Of a DNA stretch of 64,000 nucleotides, positions 52,674-61,871 are shown in pieces. The DNA is taken from NCBI GenBank assembly GCA_017512985.1, contig JAFWEJ010000005.1:152020-216019 (forward strand), written 5' to 3'. Each line of letters opens with the position of its first letter. Within the stretch, counting starts at the first letter, position 1. The DNA comes from Clostridia bacterium. Its GTDB lineage: Bacteria > Bacillota > Clostridia > Christensenellales > Aristaeellaceae. The notes under the pieces are model-generated. The model had not been told where the DNA came from. It saw only the letters and a program-made list of their open reading frames with translations, and searched no databases. A program made the position numbers and the translations under genes.

Positions 52674-53255
52674 ATGACAAAACTGAAATACGGCAATACG
52701 AATACGTTTTTTATCTGCGGCAGCAGCGGCGGCCTGCTGTTCGACACGGACTATGCGGGAACACTGCCTGCCTTCTGTAAGGCTGTAAAACAGAACAGCA
52801 TTGCCGTAAAAGATATCGGGTATGTCCTGGCATCGCATTATCACCCGGATCACATGGGGCTGATCAGCGAGCTGATGAAGCTGGGCGTGAAACTGCTGGC
52901 GGTTGACGCGCAGAAAGATTTCATCCATTATTCGGACAACCTTTTCGCAAGGGACGGTATCGCTTATTCTCCCATCGATGAAACGCAGGCGGCTGTTATC
53001 TCCTGCGAAGAAAGCAGGGATTTCCTGTCCCGCATGGGCGTCCGGGGCGAAATCATCCGCACGCCAAGCCATTCAGAAGACAGTATTTCCCTTGTCCTGG
53101 ATGACGGCGACTGCTTTGTCGGGGATCTTGAACCGTATGAGTATCTTGACGCCTATAAGGAAAACGCGGCATTGAAAAGCGACTGGGAGCACATCCTGTC
53201 CTTCTGCCCCAGACAGATATTCTATGCGCATATGCCTGAAAAGAGCCTGGATTGA
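52674..53255 (+). CDS. Metallo-beta-lactamase-fold hydrolase
   Basis: The 193-residue MBL-fold protein has the metal motif SHYHPDH (His55, His57, Asp59, His60), a later His in TPSHSEDS (about 133), and Asp in CFVGDLEP (about 150). The C-terminus holds FYAHMP, which takes the place of the last His motif. Possible roles range from glyoxalase-like thioesterase to small nuclease. It is the second plus-strand gene after the NapH-like gene. Confidence 0.83.
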   Translation: MTKLKYGNTNTFFICGSSGGLLFDTDYAGTLPAFCKAVKQNSIAVKDIGYVLASHYHPDHMGLISELMKLGVKLLAVDAQKDFIHYSDNLFARDGIAYSPIDETQAAVISCEESRDFLSRMGVRGEIIRTPSHSEDSISLVLDDGDCFVGDLEPYEYLDAYKENAALKSDWEHILSFCPRQIFYAHMPEKSLD

Positions 53256-53273
53256 TAAATCCAGGCTCTTTAA
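53241..53273. terminator. Bidirectional terminator overlapping the MBL stop
   Basis: AAAGAGCCTGGATT-GATA-AATCCAGGCTCTTT perfect 14-bp stem; it includes the stop codon of the MBL gene and lies 19 bases downstream of the convergent GGDEF gene's end. Confidence 0.85.
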
Positions 53274-53291
53274 AATGTTACAGGCCGGGCG

Positions 53292-54851
53292 TTACGTGGA
53301 AAAAAAGATGGATGACTGTTTTCCGCGCTGTTTCGCGCGGTACATTGCCTCGTCCGCTTCTTCAAACCAGGCTGCCGCGTCCGGGCATTCCGAACCGTGC
53401 ACAATCCCGGCGCTGATGGTGACCGCCGGCAGCCCGTCTTTCGATTCGAACAGTTCGCGGCTGATTTCTTCAATCTTGGCGGCGACCAGGTCATGCTGCT
53501 CTTTTGTGGTGTTTACCATAAAGACGACAAATTCATCCCCGCCGATACGGCAGATATAATCCCCGGATCTGAAGTGCTTTTTCAGAACCCGGGCCAGCCT
53601 GACCAGCACCCTGTCCCCGGTTTCATGGCCGCAGGTATCATTGATGGTTTTGAAGTTGTCCACATCAAGCATGATCATATAGGTGCTCTCACTGTCGATC
53701 CCGGAGAGAAGCAGCTCATATCCGGCACGGTTGAATACGCCCGTCAGTTCATCATGCGAAGCTTTGTAATCCAGGTGCGCAAGGCTGCTCCTGAGGATAC
53801 CGATCTCATCTTTTCCGCCGTATTCCGCCCCCAGCTCCCGGTTTTCGCGGTTTGCCTGCCTGGCAGCGTCCGAAAGATCCCGGAGGGGTTTTGTGAGGCG
53901 GGAGGTAAAGCGGGAAATGATCAGGCTGGCCAGCGCCAGGATAACAAGAGCCGCAAAGAACATCATCCAGGCCGTTTTCTGCCAGCTTTTGTTGATTTCA
54001 GTCATTGGCACAGCCACATACAGTTTCATCCCGTTGCTGAGCGGGAGCCAGGCCGCCTTTTTGTCAATGCCCTGAAAGCGGTACTGAACGGGAGTGTTTT
54101 CACTGATCAGTCCCTCCGGAACAGAAAACACCTTCTGCCCGGACCGGATCGCCGGATGATAAATCATATGTGAATCAGCGTCCATCAGGAACGCGTATCC
54201 GGAATCAAACAGCCGGATGTTTTCCACTACACGGTCCAGGGTTTCACAGTCTATCTCAATGCCGATCACGCCGACAAACCGGTCATTCCAGTAAACCGGC
54301 AGGTTATATGAAATGACAAGGACATCCAGGTTCTCTGTGCTGTAAGGCGGAAGCCAGACCCCTTTCCCGGTTGCCTTCGGGACTGTGAACCAGACAAGCC
54401 TGGAGGTGTCGCTTGTGTCATACTGGGTGATATCCGTTACTTCATGTTCCCTGAAGCCGTTCCCGTCCTGGTTGACATACCAGAATCCTTTCACTTCGCC
54501 GGAAAGGGCCGGGTCGATTCTGAAATAATAAGTGAGCACGCCGTTCGTATGATACGCAACCTCGCCGAAGAGGCTGCGCGCTTTTTCGACCTGATTGCCG
54601 AGCTGATCGAGAGGCATATCCTCCAGGCTGTTCTGAACGAGTGACGCGACGGTCTGCGCGGAACGCTCCACGCTTGTGAAATAGGACTCAAGATTCATTG
54701 CCCCGGTTGAGCACATCAGTGAAAGCATCTGCTCAGCGTCATCATTCCCGAGCCTTTTGATGGATTCCACCCCGATCATTGTCGCAATGCTCAGCGCAAC
54801 AATAATCGCGCATATGGTTAACAGTGTATATTTGATACGGATTGAACGCAT
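53292..54851 (-). CDS. Membrane diguanylate cyclase with extracytoplasmic dCache-like sensor
   Basis: The 519-residue product has a first membrane helix (about 5-27), a periplasm-side dCache-type sensor (about 30-280, YYFRIDPALSGEVKGFWYVNQDG ... GIEIDCETLDRVVENIRLFDSGYAFLMDADSHMIYHP), a second helix (about 290-315), a HAMP-like stretch (SRFTSRLTKPLRDLSDAARQ) and a GGDEF domain. Its active site is complete: RIGGDEFVVF, with an inhibitory RxxD (RSGD) five residues before it. It would make c-di-GMP in response to an external ligand. ATG 54851 follows GAGGG by eight bases. No EAL domain is present; the EAL gene at 7060-8736 could reverse the signal. Confidence 0.92.
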   Translation of the reverse strand: MRSIRIKYTLLTICAIIVALSIATMIGVESIKRLGNDDAEQMLSLMCSTGAMNLESYFTSVERSAQTVASLVQNSLEDMPLDQLGNQVEKARSLFGEVAYHTNGVLTYYFRIDPALSGEVKGFWYVNQDGNGFREHEVTDITQYDTSDTSRLVWFTVPKATGKGVWLPPYSTENLDVLVISYNLPVYWNDRFVGVIGIEIDCETLDRVVENIRLFDSGYAFLMDADSHMIYHPAIRSGQKVFSVPEGLISENTPVQYRFQGIDKKAAWLPLSNGMKLYVAVPMTEINKSWQKTAWMMFFAALVILALASLIISRFTSRLTKPLRDLSDAARQANRENRELGAEYGGKDEIGILRSSLAHLDYKASHDELTGVFNRAGYELLLSGIDSESTYMIMLDVDNFKTINDTCGHETGDRVLVRLARVLKKHFRSGDYICRIGGDEFVVFMVNTTKEQHDLVAAKIEEISRELFESKDGLPAVTISAGIVHGSECPDAAAWFEEADEAMYRAKQRGKQSSIFFST

Positions 54852-55133
54852 ATAATACACCCTCATATCTGAGTTTCTGCAGACTTCCGCGGAAAAAGGC
54901 GCCGCATCGGGCACAGTATGAGTTTAACTGCTTTCTCCTGTTGTTTTCAAGAGAGCGTTCCAAAATGTCACAAAAATTATGAAAGAAAACAAACTGAAAA
55001 ATATGCTATTATGTGATGGAAAGAGAATTATGATACGGACAGGCATATTGTAATTCAACGGAGGATGCCTGTATGGCATATTGCGGAAGTAAGCGCTGTG
55101 AAAAAGCAGGCCGATAGGTGCCGGAATGAAAAA
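54852..55133. other. Intergenic region between divergent GGDEF and DUF5131 genes
   Basis: 282 bases, AT-rich in its middle. A plus-strand extended -10 (TGCTATTAT, about 55004-55012) may drive the DUF5131 gene; no convincing -35 partner. No gene supported. Confidence 0.4.
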
Positions 55134-55901
55134 ATGAGCGAACAGAAATACGCGGACTGGAATCCCTGGCACGGTTGTACAAAGTATTCCGAAGGATGCC
55201 GTTACTGCTATGTTTACCGGCAGGATAATGCGTACGGCAGTCCGGTTTCATCAGAACAATGCCGCAAAACACAGAACTTCAGCCTGCCGGTAAAAACAAA
55301 GCGCGACGGAACGCTGAAGATTGCGTCCGGCTCTCTCGTCATGACCTGCTTTACCTCGGATTTTTTGCTGAAGGACGCGGATGAATGGCGTGATGAATGC
55401 TGGAAAATGATAAAATACCGCAGTGATTGTATGTTTTACTTTTTCACGAAACGCATCGAACGCTTTCCGGAATGTATGCCGGCTGACTGGGGAGACGGCT
55501 ATGATAATGTTATCGTGGGCTGCACCTGTGAAAACCAGGATCGCGCGGATTTCCGGCTGCCGATCTTCGCGGAGCTTCCGATCAGGCACAAAACGATTAT
55601 TCTCGGTCCTATGCTTGGCCCGGTCAATCTAGAAAAGTATCTTGACGGCGGCATCTGCGAGGTGGCCTGCTCAGGTGAATCCGGCATAAACGTGCGGCCG
55701 CTTGATTACGAATGGGTGCTGGACGTTCGCCGCCAGTGTATTAACAAGGGCGTCCCTTTTCAGTTTCACCAGACGGGAGCGTATTTTATTAAAGTCGGCA
55801 GAATGTACCGGATACCCCGCCGCTTCCAGATATCACAGGCCCGCAAAGCGGGGATCGACTACAAAATCGTGGATGGGTTTATACCGGATATGTTCAATTG
55901 A
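55134..55901 (+). CDS. DUF5131 (phage Gp37/Gp68-like) family protein
   Basis: The 255-residue protein begins KYADWNPWHGCTKYSEGCRYCYVYR (split: WNPWHGCTKYSEGC, then CYVYR), the DUF5131 signature with three clustered Cys (CxxxxxxCxxC) resembling a radical-SAM-like Fe-S site. Further marks: MTCFTSDFLLKDADEWR, FFTKRIERFPECMP, VACSGESGINVRPL and PFQFHQTGAYF. The family occurs in phages and bacterial genomes; its function is not established. The upstream frame from 55065 is probably not translated. The end overlaps a truncated HAD gene by four bases. Confidence 0.85.
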   Translation: MSEQKYADWNPWHGCTKYSEGCRYCYVYRQDNAYGSPVSSEQCRKTQNFSLPVKTKRDGTLKIASGSLVMTCFTSDFLLKDADEWRDECWKMIKYRSDCMFYFFTKRIERFPECMPADWGDGYDNVIVGCTCENQDRADFRLPIFAELPIRHKTIILGPMLGPVNLEKYLDGGICEVACSGESGINVRPLDYEWVLDVRRQCINKGVPFQFHQTGAYFIKVGRMYRIPRRFQISQARKAGIDYKIVDGFIPDMFN

Positions 55902-56233
55902 GGCCGGAAGCCGGCAAAGGCTCCCCCGACTGGTATATTGACGGCTTGTTTATCAGCGAGGATACGGGCGTCACAAAGCCCGCCGCGGAATTCTTCGATC
56001 TCTGCCCGGAACGGATCGGGGAACCGAAGCCGTCCCGCATCATGATCGGCTATTCGCTTTCCTCGGATATGCCCGGCGCAAAGAACGCTTCCATCGCTTC
56101 CGTATGGTTCATGCCGTCCGGAGATATCGGAAAAGCAATGAAGGAATACAGTATTGACTGGTGCGCCGCTTCCTTCGGCGAACTGTTCAGCGTTCCGGAA
56201 AAGCTGGCGGCAGGAGCAGCGCGCAACGGCTGA
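55898..56233 (+). pseudogene. C-terminal fragment of a HAD (YjjG-type) hydrolase
   Basis: The frame reads DWYIDGLFISEDTGVTKP ... ERIGEP ... MIGYSLSSDMPGAKNASI ... ELFSVPEKL, which matches the last third of YjjG-like HAD nucleotidases (SEDxGxxKP, then IGDSLSSD). The N-terminal motif I and cap are absent, and in motif IV the Asp of IGDSLSSD is Tyr. It is a remnant, not a working enzyme. It overlaps the end of the DUF5131 gene. Confidence 0.75.
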
Positions 56234-56270
56234 ACACGGGCATTGTGATATCTCCCCGATGGCGGACATA

Positions 56271-56302
56271 AAAAACCGGGAAAGGCATATGCCTCTCCCG
56301 GG
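56271..56302 (-). terminator. Terminator of the secreted CxxC gene
   Basis: CCGGGAGAGGC-ATAT-GCCTTTCCCGG stem (one mismatch) on the minus strand followed by T6. Confidence 0.85.
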
Positions 56303-56321
56303 TGCCCGGCCTTTGCGCGCC

Positions 56322-56705
56322 TTATTCAATAACCGGCAGGATCCGCAGCAGCGTCCAGCCTGCCATTTCAATATTTCCTTCGAATTCATTGTACTTCGGA
56401 TTTGCTATGACCAGGATATATCCCACCTTGGCCTTGCTGTCTTCCTTCATGAATTCAATAAACGAGCTTTCCTCATTGATTCCGGAGAACAGGTTTGCTG
56501 TCCCGGTCTCATCAGCCGCAAGAACAACAGTGGGATTAAGTTCCTGCATAATCTTCACAACGAGCATGCAGTCCCCGCATTCTCCTTTGGCGTCCAGCCA
56601 CTCCCGGATGGTAACGAACCTGGGGCTTTCTTCTGCCTGTGCAATGCATGAAAGTGAAGCGAGGACGAGGACAATGGACAGCGCCAGTACGATGGCTTTC
56701 TTCAT
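56322..56705 (-). CDS. Secreted small protein with CxxC motif
   Basis: The 127-residue product has a clear signal peptide (MKKAIVLALSIVLVLASLSC, cleavage near AQA-EE). The mature part has C43-G-D-C46, a thioredoxin-type CxxC, and alternating strands and helices (ECGDCMLVVKIMQ, ADETGTANLF, VGYILVIANP). Length is small for a full thioredoxin fold, and no cis-Pro is evident. Start ATG 56705 has AAGGAG nine bases upstream. It may act in extracytoplasmic redox near the flavoprotein at 56921. Confidence 0.6.
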   Translation of the reverse strand: MKKAIVLALSIVLVLASLSCIAQAEESPRFVTIREWLDAKGECGDCMLVVKIMQELNPTVVLAADETGTANLFSGINEESSFIEFMKEDSKAKVGYILVIANPKYNEFEGNIEMAGWTLLRILPVIE

Positions 56706-56842
56706 TGCGGTCAACTCCTTTTTCTTTTTTTTGCGTGTGCATGATCTGAGGCTGCGGCCTCATCATAACCGATATTTTCCCATAATGCAAATACGGGCAG
56801 CAAAAGTTAAATTAATATTTTTCATGTGAAATAATTATCCGG

Positions 56843-56871
56843 TTGCTTCCGTCTGTTTCACCGGGTATACT
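56843..56871 (+). promoter_or_regulatory. Promoter for the FMN/FAD reductase gene
   Basis: TTGCTT, 17 bases, TATACT (both match 4-5 of 6), 50 bases before the ATG. Confidence 0.65.
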
Positions 56872-56872
56872 C

Positions 56873-56893
56873 GAAACGGAGTTTCCTCGTTTC
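56873..56893. promoter_or_regulatory. Inverted repeat GAAACG-N9-CGTTTC at the transcription start
   Basis: Perfect 6-bp half-sites with a 9-base spacer, immediately after the -10 box. The same motif and spacing occur at 934-954. In this place a bound regulator would block transcription. Confidence 0.45.
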
Positions 56894-56920
56894 AATAATT
56901 TCATAAGGGGGAAAGACAAA

Positions 56921-59041
56921 ATGAAGAAATGGATTTCTCTTCTGGTCAGCCTGGTAATGCTTGCGGGTCTCCTTGGCTCAGCGTCGGCGGGAGAACCGCT
57001 GAGCGCGTCCGTGTCCGGGTTCGGCGGAGATGTCACCGTGACCGTGGAACTGGACGATGAAGGAAAAATTGTTACCATTACCGCAGACGGTTCCACCCAG
57101 ACGCCCGAACTGGGCGGCAACGCCGCGGCCGCGCTGAATGAAGGCGCCCTGGCCGCGCTGGCCGGCACAAAACTGGCTGACGTGGACACTTCGGCAATTG
57201 ATATCGTCTCCGGTGCGACCGTGACCTCGGAAGCGATCAAAACCGCGATTGAGATGCTGAAGGCTCAGGCCGGCGGAGTCGTCGCGGCCGCCGTGCGGGA
57301 CGGTACCTATACCGTAACCGTGCCCGCCTATTCCGTTACTGAGCAGATGACCCTGAACATCACCTTTGCCGGCGGAAAGCTGGCCGGGATCGAAACGGTG
57401 GTCGCCGGCAACACCCCTGTCATTTTCGCGACAGTGGAGAAGAACCTGTATCCGCGCCTGATCGAAAACCAGAGCCTGGAAACGGACGCCGTTTCCGGCG
57501 CGACTGTGGCGTCCAACGCCGTCAAACAGGCGATTGAAAAGGCTGTTGAGACGGCAGGCGGAAGCGTGGCTGACTGGCATAAGCCCGTGGCCAAATCCAG
57601 CGCCATTGTGGAACTGAAAGGCTATGACGTCATCGTGGTCGGCCTCGGCGGCTCCGGCGTGACAGCCTATCTGTCCGCGGCGGAACAGGGCGCCGCCGTA
57701 TTCGGAATCGAAAAAGCTGCCAAACTGGGCGGCAACTCCACCAACACGTCCGGCCCCATGGCCATCAATCCGCCCTCCCGCGTGGAAGCCAACGGCGGAG
57801 AGATCGTTCCCGGGGACCAGCTGCTGGCGGACTGGGCGGAATACACCACCATTGACGGCCGGCAGGACGCGAAGCTGGACGTGGTTCAGATGTTCATCGA
57901 AAACTCCGGCGAGACCCTGGACTGGATGGAAAAGTATTCCTTTGAGTTCGGGGAAACCATGAAGGCCTTCTTCCATCCCGCCGGATGGCAGGTCTGGACT
58001 TCCTATGCCGGTAAGAACGGCGCAACCAAGGATGACGCCTATACGGAAGCCATGGAAACCGCGAAGGCGATGAATGAGAAGAACGACTATATGCTGGAGC
58101 TGGAAGCCACCGACCTGCTGGTGGAGGACGGCAGGGTGACCGGCGTTCACGCGGTCGCCTGGGACGGCACAACCTACCTGATTGAAGGTAAAACCGTGAT
58201 TCTTGCCACGGGCGGCTATATCGGCAATTCCGAGCTGTGCGGCGAATACATCAACGGAACCTGGAATACGGAAGCCATGACCCAGTGCGACGGTTTCGGC
58301 ATCCTGTCGGCCCAGAGATGGGTGAATGCCAACCTGTACAACATGGACGTGGTGCCCGTGTCCCATATTGCCCAGGTTTACAACATTATCCGCAACGACG
58401 ACCTGACCGCCGGCCAGAAGGCGGTCCTGACCTCCCTAGCGCTGGATAAAGCCTATCCCGTGGTGGGAGAAGACGGCGTGAAGGTCAATGATCAGATCGG
58501 GATGTTCTTCGCGTTTGATGTATGGGCGGCCGGCCCCACCTATTATGTGATTTATTCCGAAAAGGAAATGAACAGCTTTAAGGAAACCGGCCTGACCGCG
58601 GCGAACACCCCCATGTTCCTGGGCCAGGGCGGCACGGTGCAGGCAGGTGTGCCGGTGGCGGACCTGGATGAGATCCTGCGCGTGGGCGAAGCCTACGGTG
58701 ACGTGTTCAAAGCGGATTCCCTGGCGGAACTGGCGGAGGCGCTGGAGCTGGAGAACCTGACGGCAAACGTGGAGGACCAGGGCGGCGCGTATTACGCCGT
58801 CAAGGGCGCTTCCTACGTCTACTCCACCTGCGGCGGCCTGGAAGTGGATGTGAACCTGAACGTGGTGGATGCGGACGGCAACGCCATTCCCAACCTCTTC
58901 GCGGTCGGCAACGATTCCCTGGGCGTGCTGCTCGCCTCCGGAAAGGCCTATGTGACCTACGGAGGAGCTGCTGCAGGCTGGGCCCTGACCAGCGGACGCC
59001 TGGCGGGCGCTCATGCCGCAGCTTACGCGAAGGGAGAATAA
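56921..59041 (+). CDS. Exported flavoprotein reductase with two FMN-binding domains and a flavocytochrome-c-type FAD domain
   Basis: The 706-residue product has a signal peptide (1-23), two FMN-binding domains with the flavin-transferase target D-x-V-S-G-A-T (Thr100 and Thr195), then an FAD domain (from about 235) with VIVVGLGGSGVTAYLSA (GLGGSG 241-246), EKAAKLGGNS, and VILATGGYIGNS, ending with FAVGNDSLGVLL. This is the FrdA/urocanate-reductase type of extracellular reductase with covalent FMN. The substrate is unknown; the catalytic region differs from canonical fumarate reductases as far as I can see. No ApbE flavin transferase is in the window. ATG 56921 follows GGGGGA by about eight bases. 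Confidence 0.9.
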   Translation: MKKWISLLVSLVMLAGLLGSASAGEPLSASVSGFGGDVTVTVELDDEGKIVTITADGSTQTPELGGNAAAALNEGALAALAGTKLADVDTSAIDIVSGATVTSEAIKTAIEMLKAQAGGVVAAAVRDGTYTVTVPAYSVTEQMTLNITFAGGKLAGIETVVAGNTPVIFATVEKNLYPRLIENQSLETDAVSGATVASNAVKQAIEKAVETAGGSVADWHKPVAKSSAIVELKGYDVIVVGLGGSGVTAYLSAAEQGAAVFGIEKAAKLGGNSTNTSGPMAINPPSRVEANGGEIVPGDQLLADWAEYTTIDGRQDAKLDVVQMFIENSGETLDWMEKYSFEFGETMKAFFHPAGWQVWTSYAGKNGATKDDAYTEAMETAKAMNEKNDYMLELEATDLLVEDGRVTGVHAVAWDGTTYLIEGKTVILATGGYIGNSELCGEYINGTWNTEAMTQCDGFGILSAQRWVNANLYNMDVVPVSHIAQVYNIIRNDDLTAGQKAVLTSLALDKAYPVVGEDGVKVNDQIGMFFAFDVWAAGPTYYVIYSEKEMNSFKETGLTAANTPMFLGQGGTVQAGVPVADLDEILRVGEAYGDVFKADSLAELAEALELENLTANVEDQGGAYYAVKGASYVYSTCGGLEVDVNLNVVDADGNAIPNLFAVGNDSLGVLLASGKAYVTYGGAAAGWALTSGRLAGAHAAAYAKGE

Positions 59042-59070
59042 AAAAACCGAAAACGCGGCGCTGAAAAAAG

Positions 59071-59099
59071 ATCCCCGGGCCATCAGGCCCGGGGATTTT
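59071..59099 (+). terminator. Terminator after the flavoprotein gene
   Basis: ATCCCCGGGCC-ATCA-GGCCCGGGGAT stem and TTTTC. Confidence 0.9.
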
Positions 59100-59244
59100 C
59101 TGCAGGGACAGCCGGGCCTGGAACAGCGTTCCGCGGAATTCACGGTTATATTGCGTTTTATGTTGACAATATCCACAGTAATGTATAATAGACTGTAGCT
59201 GCAGTATTTTTGAAATTCCCTGACACAGGAGATGACAGATTGAA

Positions 59245-59695
59245 ATGGGCAGTTTTGTAAGAAAAGCGAATACAAAGGATTTATCACGTATAGCAGAGAT
59301 ACAGGTCTTTAACTACCGCCTGTTCTTTTACCCGATTTTTAAATCGGACGATTATTATTTCAACGAGCTCAGTGTTCCGTCGCTCATGCGGGAGTATGAA
59401 TCCGGTCTTGACAGCCTGTATGTATATGACGACGGCGCGGTCAAAGGATTTATAAAGATTGAAGGAACATATATCGCGAGGCTGTTCGTTGAGCCTGTTC
59501 TCCAGAACGCGTCCATCGGTTCCCGATTGCTGGAATACGCAATCAGGGAACATAACGCCGATCATCTCTGGGCCCTGGAAAAAAAACGCAAAAGCCATAC
59601 GCTTTTACGAAAGGCACGGGTTTGCTTTAACCGGGGAGAAAAAACCGGAAGACGGAACATCCGAGTATCTTGTTCTTTTAAAGAAGAAGGCATAA
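59245..59695 (+). pseudogene. GNAT acetyltransferase with frameshift at an A8 run
   Basis: Residues 1-113 read as a GNAT (SFVRKANTKDLSRIAEIQVFNYR ... ARLFVEPVLQNASIGSRLLEYAIREHNADHLWALEK). At 59579-59586 a run of eight A changes frame; with seven A the same reading goes on as NAKAIRFYERHGFALTGEKKPEDG and ends LVLLKKKA at 59695, the normal end of a GNAT. As written, the first frame runs on through unrelated sequence to 60015, joining the DUF2164 gene. Options: real inactivating insertion, sequencing error, or slippage at the A run that restores the enzyme. Confidence 0.72.
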
Positions 59696-59760
59696 CCCGG
59701 AATATGTCTTTGAAACTGTATATTTTGAAAGACAGCAGTAACAAAGGAGACAGTGCGGCC

Positions 59761-60015
59761 ATGTCAAAACGTGAGAAGCTGTATGGAATTCATCTGACTG
59801 ACGACCAAAGGCGGAGTATGATGAAAGAAATAGAATCATTCTGGCTTGATGAATTTGACGAAAAGACAGGGCTGATAAAACAGCAGGCCGTCTTTGATTT
59901 CTTCATGGAACGGTTTGCTCCATCCATCTACAACCGGGCACTGGACGACGCCAAAGCCTGGTGTAAGCGAAACATGGAGAATTTGGAGGACGATTACTTT
60001 ACTCTGTACAAATAA
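59761..60015 (+). CDS. DUF2164 family protein
   Basis: The 84-residue product reads [31 protein letters not shown] and [29 protein letters not shown], matching DUF2164. Its function is unknown. AAGGAG lies about eleven bases before ATG. It is in the same frame as the unshifted first part of the GNAT gene upstream, so without a restored frame the two would be read as one 256-residue product. Confidence 0.75.
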   Translation: MSKREKLYGIHLTDDQRRSMMKEIESFWLDEFDEKTGLIKQQAVFDFFMERFAPSIYNRALDDAKAWCKRNMENLEDDYFTLYK

Positions 60016-60034
60016 GAATGCGGAGCGTAATTGT

Positions 60035-61804
60035 ATGGAAAAAGCAAAGAAGTACATGTCGGATATCCACCTGGAGGATTATACGGAACAGTACGAATCA
60101 AAACAGGCAACCGCGGATACCCTTTTATTCACAGCCGGAAGAAAAAGCGAGAGCCTGAACGGAAAATGGCATTACGCGGTTGATCAGTACGATACATGCA
60201 TAAGGCAGTTATGGTTCAAAGAGAAATACGCAGATGAAAACGGGTTTACCCTCCCGGTGGATTACTCATTTGATGAGTGGCCGCTGATGGAGCTTCCTTC
60301 ATGTTGGAACGTTTTGTCTCCGGAGTATAAACTGTATGAAGGCAGTATGATCTTTACAAGGACATTTCCGTTTGTCCGCAACAAGGACGAAAAAGTAATC
60401 CTCAGGATCGGCGCCGCCAATTACCTGATTCGTGTATTCCTGAACGGTGAATATATCGGAATGCACCGCGGAGGATCCACGCCGGCATGTTTTGATATTA
60501 CGGATCAGCTCAGGAATGACAACCGCATTCTTCTCCAGGCGGACAGCACGAGAAGAGCCGGGCAGGTTCCCGCGGAAAACACGGACTGGTTCAATTACGG
60601 CGGAATATACCGGGACATTGAACTGTTCAGGCTGCCCGGGACATATATCGACAACTTCAGAATCAGCCTTGTTCCTGACGGAGGGTATAACCGGATATCC
60701 GCCGAGGTCTCTCTTCGCGGCGAAACAAGTGAAGCGGCAGCACTCTGCATTCCGGAGCTTAATATCCGTCAGATAATTGAAGTGAAAAACGGAAAGGGAA
60801 AGATCACGTTCGCCGCGGAACCGCTGCTGTGGACGCCTGAAAGCCCGAAACTGTATGACGTTACCGTGTCGTGTATGAACGATACGGTAACGGACAGAGT
60901 CGGTTTCCGGGAGATCGCTGTAAAGGGACGGGATATCCTGCTGAACGGAACCCCGGTGTTTCTTCGCGGGATCAGCTGCCATGAGGACAGCGTCAAAAAC
61001 GGAAAGGCGCTTACACAGGAGGAACGGAAAGAGAACATCCGCATCGCGAAAGAGCTCGGATGCAATTTCATGCGCGTGGCGCACTATCCGCATCATGAGG
61101 AAACGGCAAAGCTGGCAGACGAGATGGGGATCATGCTCTGGGAAGAAATCCCGGTTTACTGGGCGATAAGGTTCGGACGGGAAAAAACATACAGGGATGC
61201 TGAAAACCAGCTCAAGGAACTGATCAGGCGCGATTATAACAGGGCCAGCGTCATCGTATGGTCTGTCGGAAATGAGAATGCGGATACGGATGAAAGGCTG
61301 GCGTTCATGAAAGGCCTTGCCGATCAGGCGCATCTGATTGATCAGACAAGGCTGGTTTCAGCGGCGTGCCTTGTTGACGCGGCTGAAAACAGGATAGCTG
61401 ACAGGCTCGCGGACAGTCTTGATGTAATAGGGATAAATGAATACTGCGGATGGTATACGCCTGATTTTTCAAAGCTTCCCGAGCTGATGAGCAACAGTGA
61501 TCCGGACAAACCCGTCATTATCACTGAATTCGGCGCGGACGCGCTTTCCGGGCAGCATGGTGAAGTCACCGATAAAGGCTGTGAGGAATGCCAGGCGGAT
61601 ATATATGAAAAACAGATCAGTGTATTGCGGAAAACAGATTATATCAAAGGGATGACGCCATGGATCCTGTATGACTTCAGGTGTCCGAGACGAACAAGCT
61701 TCCTTCAGAAGTACTACAACCGGAAAGGCCTGCTGAATGAAGACAAAACCTGCCGGAAACCGGCATTCCATGTTTTGCGGAAATTCTATGACGAGATAAG
61801 GTAA
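60035..61804 (+). CDS. GH2 beta-glucuronidase
   Basis: The 589-residue enzyme has the three GH2 domains: sugar-binding jelly roll ([21 protein letters not shown] ... [19 protein letters not shown]), Ig-like ([11 protein letters not shown]) and TIM barrel. Acid/base Glu in WSVGNENAD (about 413), nucleophile Glu in [10 protein letters not shown] (about 497). A NRK (Asn-x-Lys) motif near 562 before GLLNEDK is the marker of glucuronidases that grips the uronic carboxylate. No signal peptide, so intracellular. ATG 60035 has GGAG nine bases upstream. It may free glucuronic acid from host or plant conjugates. It stands alone among GNAT genes, without transporter or uronate-pathway genes nearby. Confidence 0.9.
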   Translation: MEKAKKYMSDIHLEDYTEQYESKQATADTLLFTAGRKSESLNGKWHYAVDQYDTCIRQLWFKEKYADENGFTLPVDYSFDEWPLMELPSCWNVLSPEYKLYEGSMIFTRTFPFVRNKDEKVILRIGAANYLIRVFLNGEYIGMHRGGSTPACFDITDQLRNDNRILLQADSTRRAGQVPAENTDWFNYGGIYRDIELFRLPGTYIDNFRISLVPDGGYNRISAEVSLRGETSEAAALCIPELNIRQIIEVKNGKGKITFAAEPLLWTPESPKLYDVTVSCMNDTVTDRVGFREIAVKGRDILLNGTPVFLRGISCHEDSVKNGKALTQEERKENIRIAKELGCNFMRVAHYPHHEETAKLADEMGIMLWEEIPVYWAIRFGREKTYRDAENQLKELIRRDYNRASVIVWSVGNENADTDERLAFMKGLADQAHLIDQTRLVSAACLVDAAENRIADRLADSLDVIGINEYCGWYTPDFSKLPELMSNSDPDKPVIITEFGADALSGQHGEVTDKGCEECQADIYEKQISVLRKTDYIKGMTPWILYDFRCPRRTSFLQKYYNRKGLLNEDKTCRKPAFHVLRKFYDEIR

Positions 61805-61871
61805 TCCAAATATCTTTTGAGATAATCGACTGCCGATAAACCGGAATTTATCATGTGGGAGAGGATGCCTG

